The notes beneath the pieces are model-generated. The model searched no databases. It was not told the DNA's origin and saw only the letters and a program-made list of their open reading frames with translations. DNA of 64,000 nt, from contig NZ_CP088297.1 of assembly GCF_024666615.1 (NCBI RefSeq), positions 248,001 through 312,000 of the forward strand, written 5' to 3'. Shown here one piece after another: positions 30,320 to 38,643 of this stretch; the first letter of the stretch is position 1, and every line of letters starts with the position of its first letter. Made by a program: the position numbers and the translations under genes. This DNA comes from Aquabacterium sp. J223. Its GTDB lineage: Bacteria; Pseudomonadota; Gammaproteobacteria; Burkholderiales; Burkholderiaceae_C.

Positions 30320-31516
30320 GTGAACCGCCTGCCCGGCCCCTCTGCCGCTGCCGCGTCGCCGTCGGCGGCCGCCGGCATCGCCGAGCCCTGGCGCGACCGG
30401 CTGAGCCTGCTGCTCGAGTCCACCGCGGAGGGCATCTTCGGCATCGACCTCGACGGCCGCTGCATGTTCGCCAACCGGGCGGCGTCGGCGCTGCTCGGCT
30501 GGCCGGCGGAGGCCATGCTCGGCCGCAACATGCACGAGCTGATCCACCACACCCGGGCGGACGGCCGGCACTACCCGGAATGCGACTGCCCGATCTTCCA
30601 GGCCTTCCGCCAGGGCCGGCCCTGCCGCATCGACGACGAGGTGCTGTGGCGCGCCGACGGCTCGTCGTTCTGCGCCGAGTACGCCAGCCACCCCATCCTG
30701 GGCGACGGCGGCGAGGTGCTGGGCGCGGTGGTCACCTTCCTCGACATCACCGCGCGCAAGCGCGCCGACGCCGCGCTGCGCGAGGCCCGCGACGGGCTGG
30801 AACGCCGGGTGGCCGAGCGCACCGCCGAGCTGAGCCGCGCGCTGGACCAGCTGCGCGAGCTGTCCGGCCACCTGGAGACGGTGCGCGAGGAGGAGCGCAC
30901 CCGCATCGCCCGCGAGATCCACGACGAGCTGGGCAGCCTGCTGGTGGCGCTGAAGATGGACACCGACTGGCTGGCCAAGCGGCTGGAGGACCGGCCGCTG
31001 CTGGTGGCCAAGTGCCACGGCATGGGCAGCCTGATCGACACCGCGGTGGACAACGTCGGCCGCATCATCACCGACCTGCGGCCCAGCATCCTCGACCACC
31101 AGGGCCTGTGGGCGGCGCTGGAGTGGCAGGCGCAGGAGTTCATCGAGACCGCCGAGCTGAAGGGCGACGTGCAGCTGCACGTCACCCACGGCGTGCGGCC
31201 GCCCGAAGGCGAGCGGGCGATCGCCGTGTTCCGCATCTTCCAGGAGGCGCTGTCCAACATCGCCCGCCATGCGCGGGCCACGCAGGTGCGCATCCGCGTC
31301 GAGGTCGACGCGCCGCCCGAGCCGGTGCTCTACATCGACGTGCGCGACAACGGCGTGGGCTGCGAGCCGCAGGCGCTGGCCGCCGCCGACGCCTGGGGCG
31401 TGATCGGCATGCGCGAGCGCGCGGCCCGCTTCGGCGGCAGGGTCACGCTGGACAGCGTGCCCGGCCAGGGCACCCACCTGCGGCTGACCATGCCGCTGGA
31501 GGACGAGGCGTCGTGA
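30320..31516 (+). CDS. PAS domain sensor histidine kinase, NarL-partner type
   Basis: A soluble 398-residue kinase. One PAS domain (about residues 35-150: STAEGIFGIDLDGRCMFAN) holds the common YPECDCPI motif, with Cys residues that could sense redox or bind a metal. A coiled coil then leads to the HisKA_3 motif (ARIAREIHDELGSLLVALKMD: phospho-His in EIHDE) and an HATPase (VRDNGVGCEP, GVIGMRERAARFGG). The GTG start is chosen because GAGG precedes it; an ATG 51 bases upstream lacks a ribosome site. The partner regulator starts 16 bases downstream. Confidence 0.87.
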   Translation: MNRLPGPSAAAASPSAAAGIAEPWRDRLSLLLESTAEGIFGIDLDGRCMFANRAASALLGWPAEAMLGRNMHELIHHTRADGRHYPECDCPIFQAFRQGRPCRIDDEVLWRADGSSFCAEYASHPILGDGGEVLGAVVTFLDITARKRADAALREARDGLERRVAERTAELSRALDQLRELSGHLETVREEERTRIAREIHDELGSLLVALKMDTDWLAKRLEDRPLLVAKCHGMGSLIDTAVDNVGRIITDLRPSILDHQGLWAALEWQAQEFIETAELKGDVQLHVTHGVRPPEGERAIAVFRIFQEALSNIARHARATQVRIRVEVDAPPEPVLYIDVRDNGVGCEPQALAAADAWGVIGMRERAARFGGRVTLDSVPGQGTHLRLTMPLEDEAS

Positions 31517-31532
31517 CCGGACGAGGGGCCGC

Positions 31533-32195
31533 ATGATCCAGGTGCTCATCTGCGACGACCACCAGATCGTCCGCCAGGGCATCAAGCAGGTGCTGGCCGA
31601 CGCCGGCGACGTCGAGCTGGTCGGCGAGGCCGCCAGCGGTCCTCAGGCGATGGCGCTGGTGCGCGCGGCCGAGGCCCGCGGCCGGTTGCCCGACGTGGTG
31701 CTGATGGACATCGCCATGCCGCAGCGCGACGGGCTCGAGGTGTTGAAGCAGCTCAAGGCCGAGTTCCCGCGCCTGCCGGTGCTGGTGCTCAGCACCTACC
31801 CCGACCGGCAGTACGCCGTGCGCAGCCTGAAGCTCGGCGCCGCCGGCTACCTGAACAAGAGCGCCGACAGCGAGCAGATGATCGAGGCCATCCGCCGCGT
31901 GGCCGGCGGCCAGCTCTTCATCACGCCCGGCGTGGCCGAGCAGCTGGCCAACGCGGTGGGCGCCGGCCGCGGCATCAGCAAGCCCGACGCGCCGCTGCAC
32001 GAGCGGCTGTCGCACCGCGAGTACCAGGTCTTCCGCCTGCTGGCCACCGGCCACAGCGTGGGCGAGATCGCGCAGTCGCTGTCGCTGTCGCCGAACACGG
32101 TGAGCACCTACCGCGCGCGCATCCTGGAGAAGACCGGCGTGCGCAACGACGTGGAGTTGGCGCTGTACGCGGTGCGCGAAGGAGGGATCGGCTGA
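31533..32195 (+). CDS. NarL/FixJ-type response regulator, next to cyanate operon
   Basis: A 220-residue regulator. The receiver domain has ICDDHQIVRQGIK, phospho-acceptor Asp in DVVLMDIAMPQRDG and Lys in GAAGYLNKSA; the LuxR-type helix-turn-helix is LSHREYQVFRLLATGHSVGEIAQSL with SPNTVSTYRARILEK. It pairs with the PAS kinase just upstream. It ends 4 bases before a perfect palindrome and 100 bases before the cyanate transport operon, so it may regulate that operon (inference). Confidence 0.92.
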   Translation: MIQVLICDDHQIVRQGIKQVLADAGDVELVGEAASGPQAMALVRAAEARGRLPDVVLMDIAMPQRDGLEVLKQLKAEFPRLPVLVLSTYPDRQYAVRSLKLGAAGYLNKSADSEQMIEAIRRVAGGQLFITPGVAEQLANAVGAGRGISKPDAPLHERLSHREYQVFRLLATGHSVGEIAQSLSLSPNTVSTYRARILEKTGVRNDVELALYAVREGGIG

Positions 32196-32198
32196 CGT

Positions 32199-32216
32199 TG
32201 TAGTGCCAGCACTACA
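32199..32216. promoter_or_regulatory. 18-bp perfect palindrome, likely operator of the cyanate operon
   Basis: TGTAGTGC-CA-GCACTACA is a perfect 8-2-8 dyad placed 80 bases before the cyanate binding-protein ATG. The dyad fits a dimeric LuxR-family regulator such as the one encoded immediately upstream. The binding protein is an inference. Confidence 0.55.
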
Positions 32217-32250
32217 GACGAACGCCGCCTGCCACGATGCCGCGACGACG

Positions 32251-32264
32251 GGCATCGACCTAGC
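32251..32264 (+). promoter_or_regulatory. weak sigma-54-like -24/-12 element (alternative: sigma-70 -10)
   Basis: GGCAT and AGCAT have the GG and GC doublets 12 bases apart, as in -24/-12 promoters, but several consensus bases differ. The same bases include TAGCAT, a possible sigma-70 -10. Start would be near 32275. Confidence 0.25.
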
Positions 32265-32295
32265 ATCGATTCACCACGATCCGAGGGCCCGCACG

Positions 32296-33672
32296 ATGAG
32301 CGCATACGACCCCTACGACGCCGACCGGCCGCTGCGGCTGGGCTGCGCCTGCGGCCGGCACGGCAGCGAGGCCGAACACGCCACCGCCGAGCTGAAGGCA
32401 CGCAGCGAGACGGCCGACTTCGAGGCGGAATCGAACGCCTTCGTCGAGGCCGCGCTGGTCAAGGCGCTGTTCCCGCAGGACGCGCTGCGCCGGCGCTTCC
32501 TCAAGGCCGTCGGCCGCGGCACCGCGATGGCGGCCATCGGCAGCGTGCTGCCCATCGCGCCGCTGCAGGCCATGGCCCAGGAGAAGGGGGCGCTGGAGAA
32601 GAAGGACCTCAAGGTCGGCTTCATCCCCATCACCTGCGCCACGCCGCTGATCATGGCCCACCCGCTGGGCTTCTATTCGAAGCAGGGGCTCAACGTCGAG
32701 GTGGTGAAGACGGCCGGCTGGGCGCTGATCCGCGACAAGATGCTCAACCGGGAGTACGACGCCACGCACTTCCTGAGCCCGATGCCGCTGGCCATCAGCC
32801 TGGGCCTGGGCTCGAACGCCACGCCGATGAACGTGGCCACCATCCAGAACACCAACGGCCAGGCGATCACGCTGGCGATCAAGCACAAGGACAACCGCGA
32901 CCCGAAGAACTGGAAGGGCTTCAAGTTCGCGGTGCCCTTCGAGTACTCGATGCACAACTTCCTGCTGCGCTACTACGTGGCGGAAGCGGGGCTGGACCCG
33001 GACCGCGACATCCAGATCCGCGTCGTGCCGCCGGCCGAGATGGTGGCCAACCTGCGCGCCGGCAACATCGACGGCTTCCTCGGCCCCGACCCCTTCAACC
33101 AGCGCGCGGTGTTCGAGGAGGCGGGCTTCATCCACGTCCTCAGCAAGGAGCTGTGGAACGGCCACCCCTGCTGCGCCTTCGGCACCAGCACGGCCTTCAT
33201 CCAGCAGAACCCCAACACCTTCGCCGCGCTGTACCGGGCGGTGATGACGTCGGCCGCGATGGCGCGCGAGGCACGCAACCGCGAGCTGATCGCCAAGGTC
33301 ATCGCGCCGCAGGCTTACCTCAACCAGCCGGAGACGGTGCTGGCGCAGGTGCTGACCGGCAAGTTCGCCGACGGACTGGGCAACGTGCGCACGGTTCCCG
33401 ACCGTGCCGACTTCGACCCGATGCCGTGGCAGAGCATGGCGGTGTGGATGCTCACGCAGATGAAGCGCTGGGGCTACATCAAGGGCGAGGTGGACTACAA
33501 GCAGATCGCCGAGAAGGTGTTCCTGCTCACCGACGCGAAGAAGGTGATGGGCCAGCTCGACATGAAGCCGCCGGCCGGCACCGCCTATCCGAAGTTCACC
33601 GTGATGGGCAAGACCTTCGATCCGGACAAGCCCCAGGCCTACCTGGACGGCTTCGCGATCAAGAGGACCTGA
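32296..33672 (+). CDS. cynA: ABC transporter substrate-binding protein for cyanate/nitrate (NrtA/CynA type)
   Basis: A 458-residue solute-binding protein of the NrtA/CmpA/SsuA class. The twin-arginine signal RRRFLKAVGRG begins near residue 57, after an unusual Cys-containing cytoplasmic N-terminal extension (LGCACGRHG). The binding domain shows KVGFIPITCATPLIMAHPLGFY and DGFLGPDPFNQRAV. It heads a four-gene run ending in cyanase, so cyanate is the likely ligand; nitrate or bicarbonate binders look similar. GAGGG precedes the ATG. The permease follows after 1 base. Confidence 0.83.
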   Translation: MSAYDPYDADRPLRLGCACGRHGSEAEHATAELKARSETADFEAESNAFVEAALVKALFPQDALRRRFLKAVGRGTAMAAIGSVLPIAPLQAMAQEKGALEKKDLKVGFIPITCATPLIMAHPLGFYSKQGLNVEVVKTAGWALIRDKMLNREYDATHFLSPMPLAISLGLGSNATPMNVATIQNTNGQAITLAIKHKDNRDPKNWKGFKFAVPFEYSMHNFLLRYYVAEAGLDPDRDIQIRVVPPAEMVANLRAGNIDGFLGPDPFNQRAVFEEAGFIHVLSKELWNGHPCCAFGTSTAFIQQNPNTFAALYRAVMTSAAMAREARNRELIAKVIAPQAYLNQPETVLAQVLTGKFADGLGNVRTVPDRADFDPMPWQSMAVWMLTQMKRWGYIKGEVDYKQIAEKVFLLTDAKKVMGQLDMKPPAGTAYPKFTVMGKTFDPDKPQAYLDGFAIKRT

Positions 33673-33673
33673 C

Positions 33674-34561
33674 GTGGGACAGCCTTCTCTGGCCTGGCGC
33701 TCGGGCCTGCTGTCGCTGCTGCTGCTGGCGCTGCTGCTGGGCGTCTGGCACCTGGCCACGCTGTCGAACGCACCGGCCGCGGCGCCGGCCGCGGCGGTGG
33801 CGCTGACGCCGGAGCAGATCGAGTACGCCAAGCTGATGGGCAAGGACCCGACGGCGGGTGCGGGCGCACCGACGGCCAAGAGCGGCTTCCCGACGCTGGG
33901 GCAGATGGGCGCGACGGTGCTGCAGCACCTGGCCAGCCCCTTCCACGACAACGGCCCGAACGACAAGGGGCTGGGCCTGCAGCTGGCCTACTCGCTGGGC
34001 CGGGTGGCGCTGGGCTACGGCATCGCGGCGCTGGTGGCCATCCCGCTCGGGTTCGTGATCGGCATGAGCCCGCTCATCTACCGCGCGCTCGACCCGTTCA
34101 TCCAGGTCTTGAAGCCCATCTCGCCGCTGGCGTGGATGCCGCTGGCGCTCTACACCATCAAGGACTCCGCGGCCAGCGGCATCTTCGTCATCTTCATCTG
34201 CTCGGTCTGGCCGATGCTGATCAACACCGCCTTCGGTGTGGCCGGCGTGCGCCGCGAATGGCTGAACGTGGCGCGCACGCTGGAGGTCCGTCCGCTGCGC
34301 AAGGCCTTCGAGGTGATCCTGCCGGCGGCGGCGCCCACCATCCTCACCGGCATGCGCATCAGCATGGGCATCGCCTGGCTGGTCATCGTGGCGGCTGAAA
34401 TGCTGGTCGGCGGCACCGGCATCGGCTACTTCGTCTGGAACGAGTGGAACAACCTGTCGCTGCCCAACGTCATCGTGGCCATCCTGGTGATTGGTCTCGT
34501 CGGCATGGCGCTGGACCTGGTGTTCGGCCGGCTGCAGAAGGCGGTGACCTATGCCGACTGA
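33674..34561 (+). CDS. cynB: ABC transporter permease (cyanate/nitrate type)
   Basis: A 295-residue inner-membrane permease: one N-terminal helix, a periplasmic stretch (residues about 45-100), then five helices. The EAA loop is VRREWLNVARTLEVRPLRKAFEVILPAAAPTILTG, shortened here to EWLNVARTLEV...LPAAAP as the ATPase contact. Closest in pattern to NrtB/CynB/SsuC. It translocates substrate from the binding protein encoded upstream. The stop overlaps the ATPase start by 11 bases. Confidence 0.87.
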   Translation: MGQPSLAWRSGLLSLLLLALLLGVWHLATLSNAPAAAPAAAVALTPEQIEYAKLMGKDPTAGAGAPTAKSGFPTLGQMGATVLQHLASPFHDNGPNDKGLGLQLAYSLGRVALGYGIAALVAIPLGFVIGMSPLIYRALDPFIQVLKPISPLAWMPLALYTIKDSAASGIFVIFICSVWPMLINTAFGVAGVRREWLNVARTLEVRPLRKAFEVILPAAAPTILTGMRISMGIAWLVIVAAEMLVGGTGIGYFVWNEWNNLSLPNVIVAILVIGLVGMALDLVFGRLQKAVTYAD

Positions 34562-35459
34562 CCTCTCGGACAAGCCGTTCCTCCAGGTGGAGGGACTGGC
34601 CAAGCGCTACGGCGATGCCACCGTCTTCGACAGCGTCAACTTCGGCCTGACGCAGGGCGAGTTCGTCTGCATCATCGGCCATTCGGGCTGCGGCAAGACG
34701 ACCATCCTCAACGTGCTGGCCGGTCTGGAGCAGGCCAGCGAGGGCCATGTCTTCATGGACGGCCGCGAGGTCACCGCGCCGGGCCTGGAGCGCGGCGTCG
34801 TCTTCCAGGGCCATGCACTGATGCCGTGGCTGTCGGTGCGCCGGAACATCGCCTTCGCGGTGAAGAGCCGCTGGCCGGACTGGTCGCGCGAGCAGGTGGG
34901 CGCACAGGTCGAGAAGTACGTCGCGATGGTGGGCCTCACGCCGGCCATCGACAAGAAGCCGTCGGCGCTGTCCGGCGGCATGAAGCAGCGGGTGGGCATC
35001 GCCCGCGCCTTCGCCATCGAGCCGCGCATGCTGCTGCTCGACGAGCCGTTCGGCGCGCTCGACGCGCTGACCCGCGGCACCATCCAGGACGAGCTGCTGC
35101 GCATCTGCGCCGAGACGCGGCAGACCGTCTTCATGATCACGCACGACGTGGACGAGGCCATCCTGCTGGCCGACCGCATCCTGCTGATGAGCAACGGGCC
35201 GCAGGCCCGCGTCGCCGAGATCGTGCGCAACACCATGCCGCGCGACCGGCAGCGCGCCACGCTGCACCACGACCCGCAGTACTACCGCATCCGCAACCAC
35301 CTGGTCGACTTCCTCGTGGCGCGCTCGAAGGCGCTGTCGCACGGCCAGGCGCCCGTCCACCCGCCCGAGGTCAGCCCCGGCCTGGACCTGGAATCCCCTG
35401 TCGACCCCCAGCCCGACCCCGGGCAACCCGCCACCGTTCCCCTGAGGAGAATCGCATGA
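34551..35459 (+). CDS. cynD: ABC transporter ATPase (cyanate/nitrate type)
   Basis: A 302-residue ATPase with Walker A GHSGCGKTT, Q-loop GVVFQGHALMPW, signature LSGGMKQRVGIARAF, Walker [13 protein letters not shown] and switch His in MITHDVDEA. This matches NrtD/CynD. The C-terminal 35 residues (HPPEVSPGLDLESP) are a Pro-rich tail without a domain. The stop overlaps the cynS start (ATGA), so transporter and cyanase are translationally coupled. Confidence 0.88.
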   Translation: MPTDLSDKPFLQVEGLAKRYGDATVFDSVNFGLTQGEFVCIIGHSGCGKTTILNVLAGLEQASEGHVFMDGREVTAPGLERGVVFQGHALMPWLSVRRNIAFAVKSRWPDWSREQVGAQVEKYVAMVGLTPAIDKKPSALSGGMKQRVGIARAFAIEPRMLLLDEPFGALDALTRGTIQDELLRICAETRQTVFMITHDVDEAILLADRILLMSNGPQARVAEIVRNTMPRDRQRATLHHDPQYYRIRNHLVDFLVARSKALSHGQAPVHPPEVSPGLDLESPVDPQPDPGQPATVPLRRIA

Positions 35460-35899
35460 GCCGAATCGACGTCACCGAGAAGATCGTCGCCACCAAGGTG
35501 GCCAAGGGCCTGAAGTGGTCCGACGTGGCCGCCAAGGTCGGCCTGAGCAAGGAGTGGGTCACCGCGGCCTGCCTGGGCCAGATGACCCTGACCGCCGAGC
35601 AGGCCGGCGTGATCGGCGAGATCTTCGGCCTCACCGACGCCGAGCAGAAGTGGCTGATGGTGGTGCCCTACAAGGGCAGCCTGCCCACCAGCGTGCCCAC
35701 CGACCCGCTGATCTACCGCTTCTACGAGCTGGTCAGCGTCTACGGCACCACCTTCAAGGAACTGATCCACGAGGAGTTCGGCGACGGCATCATGTCCGCC
35801 ATCGACTTCAAGATGGACCTGAAGCGCGAGCCCAACCCGGCCGGCGACCGGGTGTCGATCACCATGTCGGGCAAGTTCCTGCCCTACAAGACCTACTGA
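35456..35899 (+). CDS. cynS: cyanate hydratase (cyanase)
   Basis: A 147-residue cyanase, which turns cyanate and bicarbonate into ammonia and CO2 via carbamate. Catalytic Arg88, Glu91 and Ser114 ([18 protein letters not shown]) align with Arg96, Glu99 and Ser122 of the E. coli enzyme with a constant offset of 8. Residues 1-80 form the helical DNA-binding-like domain, 81-147 the catalytic decamer interface. It detoxifies cyanate and releases nitrogen. GAGGAG precedes the ATG. Coupled to the ABC importer, not to a CynT carbonic anhydrase, which I do not see. Confidence 0.97.
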   Translation: MSRIDVTEKIVATKVAKGLKWSDVAAKVGLSKEWVTAACLGQMTLTAEQAGVIGEIFGLTDAEQKWLMVVPYKGSLPTSVPTDPLIYRFYELVSVYGTTFKELIHEEFGDGIMSAIDFKMDLKREPNPAGDRVSITMSGKFLPYKTY

Positions 35900-35906
35900 G
35901 ACCACG

Positions 35907-36377
35907 ATGGACGACAGCCGCCCGCCGGTGCCGCCCTTCACCGAGGCGACGGCCCGGCAGAAGGTGCGCGGCGCCGAAGACGCCTGGAACACCCGCGACC
36001 CGGAGGTGTGCGCCCGCGTCTACACCGAGGACACGGTGTGGCGCAACCGCGCCGAGTTCCCGGTGGGCCGGGAGGCGGTGAAGGCCTTCCTGCGCCGCAA
36101 GTGGGACCGCGAACTGGACTACCGGCTGATCAAGGAGCTGTGGGCCTTCACGGACCACCGCATCGCGGTGCGCTTCGCGTATGAATGGCACGACGACTCG
36201 GGCCACTGGTTCCGCAGCTACGGCAACGAGAACTGGGAATTCAACGCCCAGGGCTTCATGCAGCGGCGCTTCGCCAGCATCAACGACCTGCCCATCCGGC
36301 CCGAGGACCGCAAGTTCCACTGGCCGCTGGGCCGGCGGCCGGACGACCATCCGGGCCTGAGCGCGCTGGGGCTGTAG
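35907..36377 (+). CDS. DUF1348 (nuclear transport factor 2-like) protein
   Basis: A 156-residue protein of the DUF1348 family with an NTF2-like cone fold: [70 protein letters not shown]. The function is unknown. It starts 7 bases after cynS and is probably the last gene of the cyanate transcript; a link to cyanate or carbamate chemistry is only guilt by association. Confidence 0.82.
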   Translation: MDDSRPPVPPFTEATARQKVRGAEDAWNTRDPEVCARVYTEDTVWRNRAEFPVGREAVKAFLRRKWDRELDYRLIKELWAFTDHRIAVRFAYEWHDDSGHWFRSYGNENWEFNAQGFMQRRFASINDLPIRPEDRKFHWPLGRRPDDHPGLSALGL

Positions 36378-36455
36378 CCACCGGTCGCCTCGGGTGGCGG
36401 GCAGCCCGCCGGCACCGACCCGCCGCAGCCGGGCCGGCGTCCAGGGCCGCCGGCG

Positions 36456-36650
36456 TCAGCCGCGGCCGGCGGCGGCCCACTGCAGCCGGGTGTGGCCGAT
36501 GGCCTGTGCCAGCCGGCGCGCGCCGTTGACCAGCAGGCGCAGCGCGCGGCCGTTGCGGTCGAGTGCCTGCTCCACCGAGGCCGCGCGCGCCAGCGCCGCC
36601 CGGTTGGTGGTGTGGGCGTGAACGTCGAGACGGGTTGAGGTGACAGTCAT
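36456..36650 (-). CDS. small basic protein of unknown function
   Basis: A 64-residue open frame (MTVTSTRLDVHAHTTNRAAL..., Arg- and Ala-rich). It is supported by a strong ribosome site GAAGGAGGG upstream of the ATG and by a palindromic regulatory region with an AT-rich TATATT in an otherwise GC-rich setting. No domain is recognised. Its amphipathic, basic make-up would fit a nucleic-acid or membrane-interacting small protein, but that is speculation. Confidence 0.55.
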   Translation of the reverse strand: MTVTSTRLDVHAHTTNRAALARAASVEQALDRNGRALRLLVNGARRLAQAIGHTRLQWAAAGRG

Positions 36651-36660
36651 GGGGCCCTCC

Positions 36661-36676
36661 TTCGGGTTAACCCGAA
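36661..36676. promoter_or_regulatory. 16-bp perfect palindrome in promoter of small protein
   Basis: TTCGGGTTAACCCGAA is a perfect dyad that runs between the -10-like TATATT (36675-36680, minus strand) and the ribosome site. A bound dimer would cover the transcription start. Confidence 0.55.
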
Positions 36677-36678
36677 TA

Positions 36679-36692
36679 TAGGGCAAACCCTA
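36679..36692. promoter_or_regulatory. second inverted repeat in the same promoter
   Basis: TAGGG-CAAA-CCCTA lies on the other side of the -10-like TATATT. With the 16-bp palindrome it gives two GGGTT/AACCC-type sites flanking the promoter core. Confidence 0.45.
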
Positions 36693-36706
36693 ATTCCCTC
36701 CCCCAC

Positions 36707-37318
36707 TCATGGGCGGAAGGAGCTCGGCCGGACGTGAAGTTGTTGGGTCGGCCGCCAGCGGCTGCGGCGCGCCGGTGCCGGCGCGGCCGTGAACGACCGG
36801 GCCAGGCCGATCACCACACCCGCCAGCGCGAGGCCGAACACCGCCGCCCCGATGGCCAGGACCTCCGCCAGCGACCGGCTGAAGTTCCACGGCCGGGCGA
36901 TGCCAAGGAAGGCGATGTACAGCCACAGGCTGTTGGACAGCGCCACCGGCACCGCCAGCATCAGCCGGGCGAGCAGGCCCCGCGGCGGGCGCTTTTTCGC
37001 CAGCTTGCGGAACGTGTGCCGGTGCAGCACCCAGCCGTTGGCGCACAGCAGGCCGACCAGCAGCAGCTTGGCCTGCAGCTTCGGGTTGTGCAGCAGGTCG
37101 GCGCGTTCCTGCAGGCCGAAGGCGATCAGGCCGAGCCCGGAGGCCACCAGCACCACCAGCGACACGCCGACCAGCCGGGTGACGTAACCGTTGGGCGGCC
37201 CGATGCGCGACGGCTTGTGCAGCAGCCGGCCCAGCAGGCGCAGGTCGGTCGCCAACAGCGAGCCCAGCGCGCAGCAGGTGGCGAGCAGGTGCACATAGAG
37301 GACGAGCAGCTTGAGCAC
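36707..37318 (-). CDS. multi-pass membrane protein of unknown function
   Basis: A 203-residue protein with about five hydrophobic helices and conserved-looking charged loops (ATDLRLLGRLL, VLHRHTFRKLAKKRPPRG). The GTG start (VLKLLVLYVHLLATCCALG) is chosen because the first helix begins there; a longer frame upstream is Arg/Ala-rich and unlike a protein start. Histidines in helices recall CopD/HemJ-like heme or metal membrane proteins, but I cannot assign a family. It stands alone, divergent from the GST gene. Confidence 0.65.
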   Translation of the reverse strand: MLKLLVLYVHLLATCCALGSLLATDLRLLGRLLHKPSRIGPPNGYVTRLVGVSLVVLVASGLGLIAFGLQERADLLHNPKLQAKLLLVGLLCANGWVLHRHTFRKLAKKRPPRGLLARLMLAVPVALSNSLWLYIAFLGIARPWNFSRSLAEVLAIGAAVFGLALAGVVIGLARSFTAAPAPARRSRWRPTQQLHVRPSSFRP

Positions 37319-37494
37319 GGCGGAACAGGGGACGACAACGGTCGGCCCCCATGCTGCCGCGGCCCGCCGCCGCCCGGTCGTGCGAACAGCACGGCACCGG
37401 CCGGTCAAACCGGCACCGGCGCCTGAGCCGGTCGCGGCACGGACCCTGCTTTGACGTGCCTCACGCGCCGGGCGGCGAGCCGCAGGCGCCTCGC

Positions 37495-37500
37495 TAGAAT
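37495..37500 (+). promoter_or_regulatory. -10-like element of the GST gene
   Basis: TAGAAT lies 56 bases before ATG 37557, giving a leader of about 50 nt. Confidence 0.4.
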
Positions 37501-37556
37501 CGCGCCGCCCGCCGCCGAGGGACCCCTCGCGTCCCTGTCACCGCCCTCCCCACCCC

Positions 37557-38186
37557 ATGAAGCTCCTCGGATCCCTGACCAGCCCTTACGTGCGCAAGGT
37601 GCGCGTGGTGATGGCCGAGAAGAAGCTCGACTACCAGCTGGTGCAGGAGGACGTCTGGGGCAGCGACGCCATCCTCAAGGTCAACCCGCTGGGCAAGGTG
37701 CCCTGCCTGCTGATGGAGGGCCAGGACGCCATCCACGGCGCGGTGTTCGACTCGCGCGTGATCGTCGAGTACGTCGACACGCTGTCGCCCGTGGGCCGGC
37801 TGATCCCGCCCAGCGGCCGCCAGCGGCTGGAGGTGCGCACCTGGGAATCGCTGGCCGACGGCCTGTGCGACGCCGCGATCCTGGCGCGCATGGAGAAGAC
37901 CTGGACCGGCCGCAGCGACGCACAGCGCAGCGAGGCCTGGGTCGAGCGGCAGATGACCCGCGTGCACGCGGCCGTCAAGGCGATGGGCCAGGGACTCGGC
38001 GAGAAGACCTGGTGCTCGGGCAACCACTTCAGCCTGGCCGACATCGCGGTGGGCTGCGCGCTGGGCTACCTGGACTTCCGCTTTCCGCAGATCGACTGGC
38101 GCGGCGACCATCCCAACCTCGGCCGGCTGGCCGACAAGCTGTTCGCCCGGCCCAGCTTCGCCGACACGCAGCCGCCGCAGGGCTGA
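37557..38186 (+). CDS. glutathione S-transferase family protein
   Basis: A 209-residue GST. The thioredoxin-like N-terminal domain (MKLLGSLTSPYVRKVRVVMAEK, then NPLGKVPCLLMEG with the cis-Pro) is followed by the helical domain with the N-capping box FSLADIAVG. It resembles the YibF-type group of bacterial GSTs. Ser8 or Ser10 near the N-terminus would be the glutathione-activating residue. The substrate is unknown. It converges on a small hypothetical gene. Confidence 0.9.
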   Translation: MKLLGSLTSPYVRKVRVVMAEKKLDYQLVQEDVWGSDAILKVNPLGKVPCLLMEGQDAIHGAVFDSRVIVEYVDTLSPVGRLIPPSGRQRLEVRTWESLADGLCDAAILARMEKTWTGRSDAQRSEAWVERQMTRVHAAVKAMGQGLGEKTWCSGNHFSLADIAVGCALGYLDFRFPQIDWRGDHPNLGRLADKLFARPSFADTQPPQG

Positions 38187-38201
38187 CGCCCGCCGCGGCG
38201 C

Positions 38202-38531
38202 TCAGCGGGCGCCGTCGTCGCCGCCGCGCCGCCGTGCGCGTTCGATGGCCGCCTGCGCGATGCGCTGCGCCGCCTCGCCGCCGACACCGGGCAGGCGCCC
38301 GGTCTGGTCGAAGAAGCGGTTGGCCTGGGTGGCCTTCACCACCGCCGGCCGTGCGTCGCCCCGCTCCGGCAATCCGGCCAGCGCCTCGCGCAGCCGCTTG
38401 GCGAACAGCCGGTAGGCCAGCGCCTGCATCGGCAACCGCCCCGAGTCCATCTTCTGCAGCATGGCCGCGAGGTGGTCGATGTACAGGCGGCGCCGGCGCA
38501 GGGCGGCGTCGAGGGGTTGGGCGTCGGACAT
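38202..38531 (-). CDS. conserved-looking hypothetical protein
   Basis: A 109-residue basic, helical protein (MSDAQPLDAALRRRRLYIDHLA...; LPMQALAYRLFAKRLREALAGL). It has no recognised domain, signal or membrane segment. It lies between GST (convergent, 15 bases) and the metX riboswitch region (divergent), so it is bounded by plausible promoters. I treat it as a real gene because the composition is protein-like across the frame. Confidence 0.6.
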   Translation of the reverse strand: MSDAQPLDAALRRRRLYIDHLAAMLQKMDSGRLPMQALAYRLFAKRLREALAGLPERGDARPAVVKATQANRFFDQTGRLPGVGGEAAQRIAQAAIERARRRGGDDGAR

Positions 38532-38630
38532 GCAGCAAGGTTAGCCAATCGGCCTTCATCCGAACGCTCGAACAGCGGGATGGATGACGCCCTCCACGGT
38601 CATGCGCCACGACCGGCGCAGGGCCGCCGT

Positions 38631-38636
38631 TACACT
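38631..38636 (+). promoter_or_regulatory. -10-like element of metX
   Basis: TACACT is placed so that transcription would begin at about 38643, exactly at the 5' end of the SAM-II aptamer. Confidence 0.5.
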
Positions 38637-38643
38637 GCCCGCC

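Noticed and set aside
35456-35899. Reading the cyn transporter as a nitrate transporter with NasA-type assimilation
   Set aside because: The ATPase stop overlaps cynS and no nitrate or nitrite reductase genes are present, so cyanate is favoured.
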